This document shows positions 1 to 8,655 of a stretch of DNA of 43,971 nt, piece by piece (position 1 is the first letter of the stretch; each line of letters starts with the position of its first letter). Both the position numbers and the translations under genes were made by a program. Under the pieces are notes generated by a model that had not been told where the DNA came from, searched no databases, and saw nothing but the letters and a program-made list of their open reading frames with translations. Source of the DNA: an uncultured Clostridia bacterium (GTDB lineage: Bacteria; Bacillota; Clostridia; Monoglobales; Monoglobaceae). The stretch spans positions 1 through 43,971 of the forward strand of contig CAKSIW010000012.1 in the NCBI GenBank assembly GCA_934463175.1, written 5' to 3'.

Positions 1-713
1 TATTTATCCTTTATGTCGGCAATAAAATTCATCATTTTTTCCGCCGCAAGCTCAAACGGTTCAAGCTCAAAAATCTGAGAACCGATGTGGCAGTGAACAC
101 CTGCAATGCTGATGTTTTTAAAGGTTGATGCAAGCTTGACAATCTCCTCCGCTTCGCCCGTTTCAAGCGCCACACCGAATTTTGAATCAATCTGACCCGT
201 CCTGATGAAGCTGTGTGTGTGTGCATCAATTCCCGGTTTTATGCGGAAAAGAACCTTCACGCTCCGACCGTTTTCTCCGGCAAGCCGATTTATCATGTTA
301 AGCTCCGCAGTGTTGTCCACGACAATTCTGCCGACGCCGCAGCCGAGAGCATATCTCAGCTCCTCCTCCGACTTGTTGTTGCCGTGGAAATAAATCTTTG
401 CGGCAGGAAACCCCGCTTTCACGGCCGTATATATTTCTCCGCCGCTGACAGCGTCAACCCCCATGCCTTCCTCTTTCATTATGCGATATATCTGCATACA
501 TGATAAAGCCTTGCTCGCATAAAGCACAATTCCGTTTCCGTTATAGTATTCATCTATTGAAGAAATATACTTTCTGCAATTAGCTCTGATACAGTTTTCG
601 TCCATAATATACGCAGGCGTGCCGTATTTATCTGCCAGCTCGGCAACATCGCAGCCTCCGATTTCCATTCTGCCCTTGTCGTTCACCTTCAGGCAATCCA
701 TCACAAATTCCAT
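1..713 (-). CDS. lysA: Diaminopimelate decarboxylase (3' end beyond window)
   Basis: Decarboxylates meso-diaminopimelate to lysine, the last step of lysine synthesis; cytoplasmic PLP enzyme of the fold III (alanine racemase-like barrel) group. About 237 N-terminal residues are present. The PLP-binding segment YASKA is visible with Lys near residue 68, and the barrel motif HCHIGSQIFE lies near residues 205-215, both as in LysA. The start ATG at 713 has GAAAGGAG placed 9 nt upstream. The remaining roughly 180 residues lie outside the window. A related decarboxylase (ornithine/arginine/carboxynorspermidine) is less likely because the spacing and motifs follow LysA. Confidence 0.92.
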   Translation of the reverse strand, partial: MEFVMDCLKVNDKGRMEIGGCDVAELADKYGTPAYIMDENCIRANCRKYISSIDEYYNGNGIVLYASKALSCMQIYRIMKEEGMGVDAVSGGEIYTAVKAGFPAAKIYFHGNNKSEEELRYALGCGVGRIVVDNTAELNMINRLAGENGRSVKVLFRIKPGIDAHTHSFIRTGQIDSKFGVALETGEAEEIVKLASTFKNISIAGVHCHIGSQIFELEPFELAAEKMMNFIADIKDK

Positions 714-762
714 TAATAACTACTCCTTTCGCATCTCCCGTCCAAAGTCTGCATTCGTTTTG

Positions 763-1665
763 TCATTCATAAAAGAAATAATACAAAACCGTGAGCTCAT
801 CGGGATCCGCCTTATCAAACACGAGTGCTTTCAGCTCGTCGGCTTTTTCCTCGCCAAGTGTTTTATACAGTTCATAAACCTTCTTGCTCTCTGTCATATA
901 ATCATATTCCGGGTCGGCAAGATATGCCTTCATGCTGGCACTGACGCGCTGTGCAACGGTCTTTGCCGTCCCTTCCTCCGCAAGAGGTATTATTTCATTA
1001 TCCATACATTCAATCATTGATGACAGCTTCTTTTCAAGCTCCTCGCGCGCCATGTTCTCAAGGTCAATCGGTTCGATTTCCGCAGGGCTGTCAACAATAC
1101 ATTTTTCAAGAGCAACACAAGCCTCGCCGCGCGTTATCGCCTCTATTGCCCGAAACCGCCCTCCGTCCTCAAGCCTGAACAGCCTGTTTGACACAAGCTT
1201 CTCAACACTGTCACGCGCCCAGTCGGACACATAATCCGAAATCGTCCTGCTGTATGGCAATTGCTCCATGTTCAGAATCGCATTCAGCATGACACAGACC
1301 TGTTCCCGTGTTACCGTTTCGTTCGGGCAAAATGTTCCGTCTCCCATTCCCTTGATATATCCTGCCTGAACGGCGCGCAGGACATCGGAAAAGTACCAGT
1401 CATCGGCAGCTATGTCCGAAAAGACATTTTCGCCCTCCACCTTATAACCGTACATTTTGTTTATAATTGTGACAAACTCCGCTCTTGTGAGTGTTGCCCG
1501 CGGTCGGAAGCTGTTATCCTCAAATCCTTTTATATATCCTCTGATTTCCATTTCCGAAATAGCTTTTCCTTCATCTGTCGAAAAATCGACATCGTAAAAA
1601 GCGTACGAACAGAGAGGCAGCAGCATTAAAGCCGCCGCAGCAGCATACAGCATAAGTTTTTTCAC
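763..1665 (-). CDS. Secreted S-layer homology (SLH) domain protein
   Basis: Exported cell-surface protein of about 300 residues. It starts with a signal peptide (KKLM, a hydrophobic Ala/Leu-rich stretch, then a likely cut after YA near residue 22). Three SLH-like repeats follow (about residues 28-70, 85-135, 145-195) with the typical ITRGEA/TRAEFVTII/TREQVCVML segments, which bind pyruvylated secondary wall polymer. The remaining third is charged, helical and has no recognised domain. I place the start at GTG 1665, because AGAGGG lies 8 nt before it; an in-frame GTG at 1674 overlaps that ribosome site. It follows lysA by about 50 bp on the same strand. The role beyond wall anchoring is unknown. 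Confidence 0.85.
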   Translation of the reverse strand: MKKLMLYAAAAALMLLPLCSYAFYDVDFSTDEGKAISEMEIRGYIKGFEDNSFRPRATLTRAEFVTIINKMYGYKVEGENVFSDIAADDWYFSDVLRAVQAGYIKGMGDGTFCPNETVTREQVCVMLNAILNMEQLPYSRTISDYVSDWARDSVEKLVSNRLFRLEDGGRFRAIEAITRGEACVALEKCIVDSPAEIEPIDLENMAREELEKKLSSMIECMDNEIIPLAEEGTAKTVAQRVSASMKAYLADPEYDYMTESKKVYELYKTLGEEKADELKALVFDKADPDELTVLYYFFYE

Positions 1666-1743
1666 AGCCGTCACCCTCTCTTCCGTTTAAATCTACGTCA
1701 AAGGCGATAAACACGAATTTTCATTCAGGTTTACCGCCTGCCT

Positions 1744-2436
1744 TCAATCATTCATCAGTTTCAGATAATATGCCTTTTTCAGTGCCTTTTCATTCTCATA
1801 TGCATCTTTGATTGTTTTGATTATCGAGGTGTCCGCACCGATTTTTTTAAGCTCGCCCTGCAACTCTCCAAGCAAAGACGAAACCCGCGAATCACACTGC
1901 GAGAGAAGTCCGTTCGCAGGTCCGATGTGTCGGCTCACCAGTTCCTTTTTCCCGATGAGATTCCTCTTTGACTCGGGAAGCGCAGCATATTCTTTTTTCA
2001 CGGTTGCCTCAAGCTGACCGAGCTGACCGAGATAATATGCCTTCAGGCTGTACAGCTCAATCACCTTATCTCCTATAATTTCATCAGCCTTTTCATCAAT
2101 TTCGGGGTTACCCGAGGATTTTATGTCAAACTGAAGCCGATTGCTTTGATATTCGCGGTTAAGCTTTTCAACAGCATCATCAACCGACATCTCGCCCTTC
2201 ATAATCTTTTTTTCGTCCTCAGCTGAAAAATCACTGACAATGCTCGGGTATTTTTCCTTCAGATCGCCCTCAAGCTTTTGCTTTGTTTCATTAAGCTGCT
2301 GTGCAATTTCTTCGTCAGTGTTGGTCATTGTTTTTATTATTGCCGTCAGATTATTCCTCTGCCACACAGCAACCGCGCCGACTGACGCAATGAAAACAAT
2401 CAGCACAACAATCAAAACTTTTTTCCATTTTTTCAT
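1744..2436 (-). CDS. Membrane-anchored coiled-coil-like protein of unknown function
   Basis: I do not recognise a family. The 230-residue protein has a short basic N-terminus (MKKWKK), one hydrophobic segment (about residues 7-26) that looks like an N-in signal anchor, and a long, charged, mostly helical remainder rich in Glu, Lys and Leu without cysteines or catalytic motifs, consistent with an extracytoplasmic helical or coiled-coil domain. The start ATG at 2436 is chosen because AGAGGGG precedes it by 9 nt; an upstream in-frame ATG would overlap the preceding gene. It lies 25 bp downstream of the VanZ-like gene, so it is probably the distal gene of the capsule-regulation operon. Confidence 0.65.
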   Translation of the reverse strand: MKKWKKVLIVVLIVFIASVGAVAVWQRNNLTAIIKTMTNTDEEIAQQLNETKQKLEGDLKEKYPSIVSDFSAEDEKKIMKGEMSVDDAVEKLNREYQSNRLQFDIKSSGNPEIDEKADEIIGDKVIELYSLKAYYLGQLGQLEATVKKEYAALPESKRNLIGKKELVSRHIGPANGLLSQCDSRVSSLLGELQGELKKIGADTSIIKTIKDAYENEKALKKAYYLKLMND

Positions 2437-2461
2437 ATCCGACACCCCTCTGCAAACTGTT

Positions 2462-3010
2462 CTACATAGCTTTTCCGGATTTTGCATTCCCTTTACGCGG
2501 TGCAAAATGCAATGCGGCAACAAACGTCAGACACCCGATTGAAACGCCGGCAAAATCCACACACACGTCACGAACCTCAGCACTGCGTCCGGGTACATAA
2601 AACTGATGCCATTCATCAATCGCTGCCCCCAGCAATCCGCAAATCAAAGCCGCTGCCGCACCTCTTGCCGCAATACGGTTTCCGCAAAGCACAGCCGAAA
2701 GCATAATGCACAAAAAACCGAAAATATAAAAATTCAGGAAATGTGCCATTTTTCTGACCGCAAACTCGACCTCGGAAAAAATCTTATGATTCTCTCCTTC
2801 AGTCTTTCTCACGGTTTTCACAACCTTAACAACCTTTTCAACAATAACATTGCTTTCCTTTGTTGACTCTGCTGCCGGTCTCCCCGAAAAGGCGCATATG
2901 ACGCAATAGTACCCGATCACCATTATCCACAGCAATATAATTGCAGAAAGACGCCTTCCCTGCGCCGCTTTTCTCAATGAGTTGTGCGGCTTATAATAAT
3001 ATGATTCCAA
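2462..3010 (-). CDS. VanZ-like membrane protein
   Basis: VanZ family integral membrane protein of 182 residues. Predicted membrane segments lie near residues 20-40, 90-110, 115-132 and 150-170. The VanZ signature is clear: FAVRKMAHFLNFYIFGF, and later IDEWHQFYVPGRSAEVRD, which matches the conserved DE.HQ..vpgR...v.Dv motif. Between the first two membrane segments there is an extracytoplasmic Val/Lys-rich loop (about residues 45-80). VanZ proteins are known mainly for low-level teicoplanin resistance; their biochemical role is unsettled. It appears to start at TTG 3010 behind GGGGGAAAG. It sits 19 bp after cpsB in the same operon, which suggests an envelope role. Confidence 0.85.
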   Translation of the reverse strand: MESYYYKPHNSLRKAAQGRRLSAIILLWIMVIGYYCVICAFSGRPAAESTKESNVIVEKVVKVVKTVRKTEGENHKIFSEVEFAVRKMAHFLNFYIFGFLCIMLSAVLCGNRIAARGAAAALICGLLGAAIDEWHQFYVPGRSAEVRDVCVDFAGVSIGCLTFVAALHFAPRKGNAKSGKAM

Positions 3011-3029
3011 AAGACTTTCCCCCGGTCCG

Positions 3030-3743
3030 TCAAAAAACCTGTAATTTCTCCTTCAGCGCAAGCTCACGCCGTCTCAAATGCTCTGTTCCCGCCGTTCCGA
3101 GCTTCTTTTTCACAATCTGCATACCTTCCGAAAGGTTGGGCGGTCGGCTTGTCATGTTGTGACAATCGGACGCAACAAAGCTGACCCGACCGTCCTTCAG
3201 CATTCCGACAGCCTTTCGCCTTGTTTTGCCCGACTGCAAAAATCCGCTGTTTATCTGTATCTGCGCATTTGCTTCCACAATTCTCGGAAGCATCTCTTTT
3301 GTCTTGTTAAAGCGCATGTATCTTTCGACATGAGCAATAATCGGAATTATCCCCCTGTTAAAGTATATCCGCTCCAAAGCTTGATATGTATATTCCGTCC
3401 ACCGTTCAAACGGCATTTCGACAAGAATATAACGGGTTCCTCCGATGCACAGCATGTTAAGCTTTTCAAAGGAATACATCTCCGAAAAGAACTGAACCTC
3501 CGCGCCCAGCGCAATTCCCGGTCTGTCGGGAATGGCCTCAACCGCCGCCGCGAGCTTTTTTGCTGACTTTTCGCGCATTTCAATAAACTCGTCAAAACCG
3601 ATTCTGTCAACATAAAAATGAGGGGTTGCGGCAACAGTGTCAACCCCTTGTCTGAAAAGCGTTTCCAACATGGATACGCTTTCGTCAACACTGCGGCTTC
3701 CGTCATCAATCTCCGGAAGAATATGTGTGTGTATATCAATCAT
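3030..3743 (-). CDS. cpsB: CpsB/YwqE-type PHP-domain tyrosine-protein phosphatase
   Basis: Metal-dependent phosphotyrosine phosphatase that reverses CpsD autophosphorylation in Gram-positive polysaccharide systems. The PHP metal ligands are all visible: HTHILPEIDDGS at the N-terminus, TPHFY near residue 42, HVERY near 135 and ASDCHN near 195. I use ATG 3743, which gives the family-typical beginning MIDIHTH, with AGGAAA 7-11 nt upstream. An upstream ATG at 3797 has a weaker AGAGAG and would overlap cpsD by 29 bp. Length about 237 residues, usual for the family is 240-255. It is directly downstream of the kinase gene, as in classical cps loci. Confidence 0.92.
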   Translation of the reverse strand: MIDIHTHILPEIDDGSRSVDESVSMLETLFRQGVDTVAATPHFYVDRIGFDEFIEMREKSAKKLAAAVEAIPDRPGIALGAEVQFFSEMYSFEKLNMLCIGGTRYILVEMPFERWTEYTYQALERIYFNRGIIPIIAHVERYMRFNKTKEMLPRIVEANAQIQINSGFLQSGKTRRKAVGMLKDGRVSFVASDCHNMTSRPPNLSEGMQIVKKKLGTAGTEHLRRRELALKEKLQVF

Positions 3744-3768
3744 GACATATTTCCTGTCAGCAGCATAA

Positions 3769-4650
3769 TCAGCGATATTCGGAATACTTTGAGCCATATG
3801 CTCTCTGATATTCCCTCGAATAGCTGCTGTAGCCCTTTCCGTATCTCTTCTTTCCGCGTGATGTGTAGTACCTGTAGTATTTTCTCTTGCTTACATTTTT
3901 ATATGAACCGTTATTGCCGTATATTACACCGTTGAGTATGAATCCGAGAATTTTTGCGCCGACAAAGTTCAGCTGATTGATTGCATACCTGATTGCCTCT
4001 TTGTCGGTTGAATTCTGAAGTGCAACCATGACAATTCCGTGAACATATTTCGAAATCACAACCGTGTCTGTAACCAGATTTATCGGTGCTGTATCAAAAA
4101 AGATGTAGTCAAATTCCTTTTCCAGTTCTCCGACAAGCTCCCCGAATTTATCAGAGCCGAGAAGCTCAACGGGATTCGGCGGAATGTTTCCTGCGGTTAT
4201 ATAGCTCAGATTGCCGTAAACCGAGCTGTGGATTATTTCTTCCTTCGAGTTCAGCCCGACAAGATAGTTGCTGAGACCCGGTGCATTCTGAACATCAAGC
4301 ATTCTTGCAAGGTTCGGACGGCGCAAATCGCAGTCTATGATTAAAACCTTCGCCGCCATTTCCGCAAATGTTATTGCAATATTCAGACAGTTCGTGCTTT
4401 TTCCTTCAGCCGCAAGTGAGCTTGTGACAATAATCTTCTTGCAGCCCTCCCCGGGAAGAGAAAAAATCAGATTGGTTCTGAGAGCCTTATAGGCTTCCCG
4501 AACCTGGAAGGAGCTTTTTGAGTTGAGCACCTTGTCACGGATATGCTCCATGTCCTGAAGCATCAGCTTCTGCTGCTTTTCACGTGCAACATTACTTGGA
4601 ATTTGTCTTAGCTTTTGAAACCAGTTCATTTTTGGCTGCTGTTCCTGCAT
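3769..4650 (-). CDS. cpsD: CpsD/CapB-type bacterial tyrosine kinase
   Basis: Cytoplasmic BY-kinase that autophosphorylates a C-terminal tyrosine cluster when activated by the CpsC adaptor. Walker A is seen as SSLAAEGKST (about residues 76-85), Walker A' as VLIIDCDLRRP and Walker B as FDYIFFDTAP. The tail is unusually tyrosine- and arginine-rich, with 12 Tyr in about the last 45 residues. ATG 4650 is chosen because AGAAAGGAGGAG sits 8 nt upstream; a start at 4677 is possible but has no such site. It overlaps the 3' end of cpsC by 59 bp, suggesting translational coupling. About 293 residues. Confidence 0.92.
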   Translation of the reverse strand: MQEQQPKMNWFQKLRQIPSNVAREKQQKLMLQDMEHIRDKVLNSKSSFQVREAYKALRTNLIFSLPGEGCKKIIVTSSLAAEGKSTNCLNIAITFAEMAAKVLIIDCDLRRPNLARMLDVQNAPGLSNYLVGLNSKEEIIHSSVYGNLSYITAGNIPPNPVELLGSDKFGELVGELEKEFDYIFFDTAPINLVTDTVVISKYVHGIVMVALQNSTDKEAIRYAINQLNFVGAKILGFILNGVIYGNNGSYKNVSKRKYYRYYTSRGKKRYGKGYSSYSREYQRAYGSKYSEYR

Positions 4651-5416
4651 TGCCGCGCTCCTCCTTTCTGTATTCATAATTTCTTGAACCGCGTCGGTAA
4701 TAATAGTATCCCGACCTCTTGTTCTGAGGATTGTTTATATCGGGGATTATTCCCAGAATCGGAATGTTAAACCATTTTTCAAGCTCTTCCTCGGTCTTGA
4801 TTCTCATATCAAACATCTCGCGCAGAACAACAAAGCCGCAGCTCACAAACAAGCCTAAAAGCAGTCCGAGAATGGTGTTGTTCTGAATGTTCGGGTAAAC
4901 ACGTCTGCCCTCCAGCGCATAATCGATGACCTTGACCGAGCTTGCTTCGACAAAGTCCTTTATTATGCTTGGCGACACATCTGCAATGACATTTGCAATG
5001 ATGTATGTATGCTGAGGATTTGTTCCCCTCACCGTCACATTGAAAATTTCGGTTTCATTCACTGAGCTTGCAGTGATTGCAGTCCTCAGCGTATCCGCCG
5101 TATATCCGTTTATTCCGTGTTCGTCAAGCACTCTGCACACCTCGTTGAGGACGGTATCGCTTTTGATTATTACGATGTATGTGTCAACAAGCATCTGAGA
5201 TGCAGTGATGTCAGAGCCGAGTGTTTTGTTCATGGTTGTGTCCTTTTCGTTGTTAACATACATCGAAACAGATGAGGTATACTCGGGAACCATCATTGTT
5301 TCACTGTATACAAACGCAACGATACCGAAAATCAGAGTTACCGCAATAATCAAACTGATTCTTGCCAACAGTATTTCGGCTAAACGCTTTAAACTTATTT
5401 CTTCAAATTGCTCCAT
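4592..5416 (-). CDS. cpsC: CpsC/CapA-type Wzz-domain adaptor (polysaccharide co-polymerase)
   Basis: Membrane adaptor that activates the CpsD kinase and helps set polysaccharide chain length. It has the Wzz layout: short cytoplasmic N-terminus, membrane segment near residues 17-38, an extracytoplasmic domain of about 140 residues starting with PEYTSSVSMYV, and a second membrane segment near 178-200 preceded by a Pro-containing stretch. Unlike short streptococcal CpsC tails, the cytoplasmic tail runs about 70 residues and carries its own Tyr/Arg-rich stretch (GYYYYRRGSRNYEYRKEE). It is the first gene after the promoter at 5557-5585. 274 residues. Confidence 0.9.
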   Translation of the reverse strand: MEQFEEISLKRLAEILLARISLIIAVTLIFGIVAFVYSETMMVPEYTSSVSMYVNNEKDTTMNKTLGSDITASQMLVDTYIVIIKSDTVLNEVCRVLDEHGINGYTADTLRTAITASSVNETEIFNVTVRGTNPQHTYIIANVIADVSPSIIKDFVEASSVKVIDYALEGRRVYPNIQNNTILGLLLGLFVSCGFVVLREMFDMRIKTEEELEKWFNIPILGIIPDINNPQNKRSGYYYYRRGSRNYEYRKEERGNAGTAAKNELVSKAKTNSK

Positions 5417-5556
5417 ATTATCTTCTCCATGATATATTTTGTAGTTATCCTATGCATATAAAGCAGCAATACTTTCGTTTCATTTGTGCTCCGGCATGTG
5501 CTTACCCCATATTCCCCCATTGTCTGCCTTTTTTATGACACAAAATGCTATTTTCT

Positions 5557-5585
5557 ATTATAGCAAATCAATTGTTTTTTGTCAA
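5557..5585 (-). promoter_or_regulatory. Consensus sigma-A promoter of the cpsC operon
   Basis: On the minus strand TTGACA (5580-5585), a 17-nt spacer and TATAAT (5557-5562) form a perfect vegetative promoter. The transcript would have a leader of about 130 nt before cpsC. I see no recognisable riboswitch class or Rho-independent terminator in that leader. Confidence 0.85.
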
Positions 5586-5688
5586 CACCGACATGACTTT
5601 AATTTTGCTTAAAAAGAGCTGATATTTTTCCTTCCTGCAGGTAAATATAATATATACCGAAGCTTTTGACATAAAACAGGGTGATATT

Positions 5689-6114
5689 ATGCAAAAAAAT
5701 TTTCTTTCCAAACTGAATATAATTGATCTGCTCATTGCCGCCGCGCTCACTGCGGCAGTGATTTCCGTTCTTCTTGCCGCATTCGGAGGAAGTTCCAAGT
5801 CTCAGAAAACCGCATACCGTCTGACTGCAAGCTGCATTGACTGCCCCGGCAGTGTATTCGAATTGCTGGCGGAAAACAGCGAATGCATTGTCTATGACAC
5901 TCAAAGCTTCTTTGCAACGCTTATATCAAAGCAGAATGATGATGCACCGCGTCTGCATCTTGCGGCAGCCGCAAAACCGCTCAGACACGGAATTGACGTC
6001 GGAGGCGAACAAATCCTCGTTGGGAAATATATAAATCTCATAATCTCCGACTGCATTGTCACCGTCCGAATTGACTCATTCACTCAGGACACGGAGGATA
6101 CACCCGATGTATGA
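5689..6114 (+). CDS. DUF4330-type membrane-anchored protein
   Basis: 141-residue protein with the N-terminal layout of DUF4330: a short cytoplasmic stretch with LNIIDLLI, then one membrane segment (about residues 12-32) and an extracytoplasmic domain of about 105 residues. The function is unknown; relatives are commonly found next to surface-polysaccharide genes, and here it is divergent from the cps module. ATG 5689 is preceded by AGGGTGA with 4-5 nt spacing. A TATAAT-like element at 5646-5651 could be its -10, but no good -35 is visible. Its stop overlaps the next gene's start by 8 bp, so the two are probably translationally coupled. Confidence 0.7.
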   Translation: MQKNFLSKLNIIDLLIAAALTAAVISVLLAAFGGSSKSQKTAYRLTASCIDCPGSVFELLAENSECIVYDTQSFFATLISKQNDDAPRLHLAAAAKPLRHGIDVGGEQILVGKYINLIISDCIVTVRIDSFTQDTEDTPDV

Positions 6115-7381
6115 AAAAATCCGCACACTCTTTTTCTCATCTGCGGCGTATAATATCTGTCAAAAGCTGTTTCAAAGCCCGATTTTTTTGTTCCTGACCG
6201 ATTTTTCATATGTATCGGAACTGACACACCGTTCGTTTATATACCGCCATCTTTCAAAAAAGCTTTATTCCATCGTTCGGCGTGTTTCGGAACACAGCAG
6301 ACGTATCCGCGCCGCATTTTCTCCGCTGCAACTCGCACTCGCCGTTCTTGTGATTCCGCAAGCTCTCATGACGCGCACGGCATACATTACCCTTGCCTGT
6401 GCCGTACTTTTAATTGCACTGCGCAGTGCACAAACAGTCAACAGCTGTCTCGACTGTATGCTTTTTCTTTTGCTTTATGCAGCCTTTGCCGCGTGTATAA
6501 CCGTGTTTCTTCCTGCCGCCGTATCATTGCCGCCGCTGCGGCTTCTCACCGCCGCCTCTATATACTTTTCCGTAATCCGTTCGGGCGCCGCACCTTCCGC
6601 AATCGGGAACGGGGTATTTATTGCAATCACCGCAAGAGCCGTTTTCTCATTTGTTTTGCCGTCCGTCTTAGGTTTCACACCGACCGCGGATTTTGCCGAG
6701 GCTCTCATTCTTCTCACTCCTCTGTCTCTCGCTGCCGAAACACGCGGAGTCTCACGCACCGCCGCCCGTATGAGCACCGCTGCCGTGCTCATATTTGCCG
6801 CACGGTATGTCCTGAGCACTCGTTCCTATGCCGCATATGTCGGCTTCTTCACGGCAATTATTCTATACCTCGCGGTGTCATCGCCGAAATACCTCATACT
6901 TTGGCTTTTTCTCACGCCGGCGGCAGTAATTTCCGTCATAAAAAGCTTTATCGGGATATGGACATATCATTCATCTGCCGCCTCTCCTGCCGAAGCCGTC
7001 ATACGCACAGCCGTAAACTTCTGGAACAAAGGCTTCAGTATTGATTCCTCGGTTTTTTTCAACGCATACAAAAATACTTCATATATTATATATTCCCAAA
7101 GCCTCCCGCACATATTTGAAATATATGCCGATGTTTTTTTCAAAATCGGACATGCGGTTCTTTTTATATTTTTATGGTACAACATCAAGCTGATACGTTC
7201 GGCATTCAAGGAGCTTTTTTTTGCCGATACAGGTGCACGCAGAATTTATGCCGCAGCACTTTCATCGCTGATGGGAATTGCTGTCTGCAATTCTCTCTCC
7301 CCATCACGGCTCGGTATGGAAACCCTTGCCGCATACTGTCTCGTCACCGCAGCATTGTCTGTTCATTCCTCAAATACTTGA
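6107..7381 (+). CDS. Polytopic membrane protein, possibly O-antigen polymerase/ligase-like
   Basis: 424-residue integral membrane protein with roughly ten hydrophobic segments from residue 75 to the end, after a basic soluble N-terminus of about 70 residues. The long extracytoplasmic loop near residues 300-345 and a final block of membrane helices resemble the overall arrangement of Wzy/WaaL-type enzymes, and DUF4330 partners often sit beside such proteins. I could not identify the conserved Arg/His positions, so the assignment is only a suggestion. ATG 6107 is chosen because GGAGG lies 10 nt upstream and it overlaps the preceding stop. Confidence 0.55.
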   Translation: MYEKIRTLFFSSAAYNICQKLFQSPIFLFLTDFSYVSELTHRSFIYRHLSKKLYSIVRRVSEHSRRIRAAFSPLQLALAVLVIPQALMTRTAYITLACAVLLIALRSAQTVNSCLDCMLFLLLYAAFAACITVFLPAAVSLPPLRLLTAASIYFSVIRSGAAPSAIGNGVFIAITARAVFSFVLPSVLGFTPTADFAEALILLTPLSLAAETRGVSRTAARMSTAAVLIFAARYVLSTRSYAAYVGFFTAIILYLAVSSPKYLILWLFLTPAAVISVIKSFIGIWTYHSSAASPAEAVIRTAVNFWNKGFSIDSSVFFNAYKNTSYIIYSQSLPHIFEIYADVFFKIGHAVLFIFLWYNIKLIRSAFKELFFADTGARRIYAAALSSLMGIAVCNSLSPSRLGMETLAAYCLVTAALSVHSSNT

Positions 7382-7512
7382 CGGCGGAGAACTAACATGA
7401 TATAATAACTGTAATATGTGAAGCAAGCCGATTGAGACTTGCTCATATATGCGGCACGCCGGCAATACATGCCGAATCGGCAGCACCCGCCGTGCAGAAA
7501 GGAATAATCGTC

Positions 7513-8634
7513 ATGAAAAGACTTTATCTCACTGTTCCGACCCTGCTGGGTACAGAACAGATTGTAGCCAACGAAATAAGACATCTCGGATATGAAACCT
7601 CCGAGGTCAAAGACGGCAGTGTCACCTTTGAAGGCGATGCGGAAGCAATATGCCTTGCAAATATAAACCTCCGTTCTGCGGAACGCATAATGATTAAGCT
7701 TGCAGAATTTAAAGCGACATCATTTGAAGAGCTGTTTGAAAAAACAAAGCTCATAAAATGGGAAAGCATTATCGAAAAGGACGCCGCATTTCCCGTTAAA
7801 GGACATTCGGTGCGCTCGGCTCTGCACAGCGTTCCCGATTGCCAGTCAATCATAAAAAAATCCATTGTCACAAGACTCTCCGCGCATTACGGAATTGCAC
7901 ATTTTGAGGAAACAGGTCCTCTCTACCCGATTCAGTTCGCCATTATGAAAGATATTGTGACAATATATATCGACACTTCGGGAGAAAACCTGTATAAACG
8001 CGGCTACCGCGAAAAAAGCGTGCTTGCCCCCATGCGTGAAACACTTGCATATTCAATGATTGACCTCAGCTTCTGGCGCGGCGACAGAATTTTTCTTGAC
8101 CCGTTCTGCGGCAGCGGAACTCTTCCGATTGAAGCCGCACTTTATGCAACAAACACCGCACCGGGAATTAAGCGCAGGTTTGTGGCAGAAACATGGAGAA
8201 ATCACATTCCGCGCGAAATGTGGCGCAGCGTCCGTGAGGAGGCACGCGAAAACGCCCGTCCGAACACCAAAACACTGATTTATGCATCGGACATCAACCC
8301 AGAAGCAATTGCAATCGCAAAAAAGAACGCCGAAAATGCGGGAGTTGCAAACAAAATAAAATTCAGCGTATGCGATGTTGCAAAGCTCACTCCTTTTAAG
8401 GACAAGGGTGTCATTGTCTGCAATCCGCCGTACGGAGAACGCCTGATGGACGCCAAATCATGCGAACGGCTCTACAGGACAATGGGATATAAATTTGCGG
8501 AGTTTTCTTCAGCCAAAAAATTTATTCTCACCTCTCACGAGAAATTTGAACAGTTCTACGGTTCTTTTGCCGACAAACGCCGCAAAGTATATAACGGTAT
8601 GCTGAAATGCTATATTTATCAATATTTTAAATAA
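7513..8634 (+). CDS. THUMP-domain 23S rRNA guanine-N2 methyltransferase (RlmL/YpsC-like)
   Basis: SAM-dependent methyltransferase predicted to make m2G in 23S rRNA. The N-terminal half (residues 1-160) is a ferredoxin-like plus THUMP RNA-binding region. The C-terminal half is a Rossmann methyltransferase with SAM motif I DPFCGSGTLPIEAAL near residue 195, the acidic motif ASDINPEA near 257 and the catalytic NPPYGERL near 310. Its length of 373 residues fits the single-domain RlmL/YpsC family. ATG 7513 follows AGAAAGGA by 9 nt; upstream in-frame codons lack a ribosome site. It is followed 21 bp later by the epimerase gene. Confidence 0.9.
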   Translation: MKRLYLTVPTLLGTEQIVANEIRHLGYETSEVKDGSVTFEGDAEAICLANINLRSAERIMIKLAEFKATSFEELFEKTKLIKWESIIEKDAAFPVKGHSVRSALHSVPDCQSIIKKSIVTRLSAHYGIAHFEETGPLYPIQFAIMKDIVTIYIDTSGENLYKRGYREKSVLAPMRETLAYSMIDLSFWRGDRIFLDPFCGSGTLPIEAALYATNTAPGIKRRFVAETWRNHIPREMWRSVREEARENARPNTKTLIYASDINPEAIAIAKKNAENAGVANKIKFSVCDVAKLTPFKDKGVIVCNPPYGERLMDAKSCERLYRTMGYKFAEFSSAKKFILTSHEKFEQFYGSFADKRRKVYNGMLKCYIYQYFK

Positions 8635-8655
8635 TTTTGGAAGGAATGGTTAAAA

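Noticed and set aside
763..1020. Plus-strand open frames over the lysA/SLH region
   Set aside because: They are antisense to genes with recognised domains and have no ribosome sites.
5417..5556. Riboswitch in the cpsC leader
   Set aside because: The G-rich part was compared with c-di-GMP and c-di-AMP riboswitch cores from memory, and no match was found.
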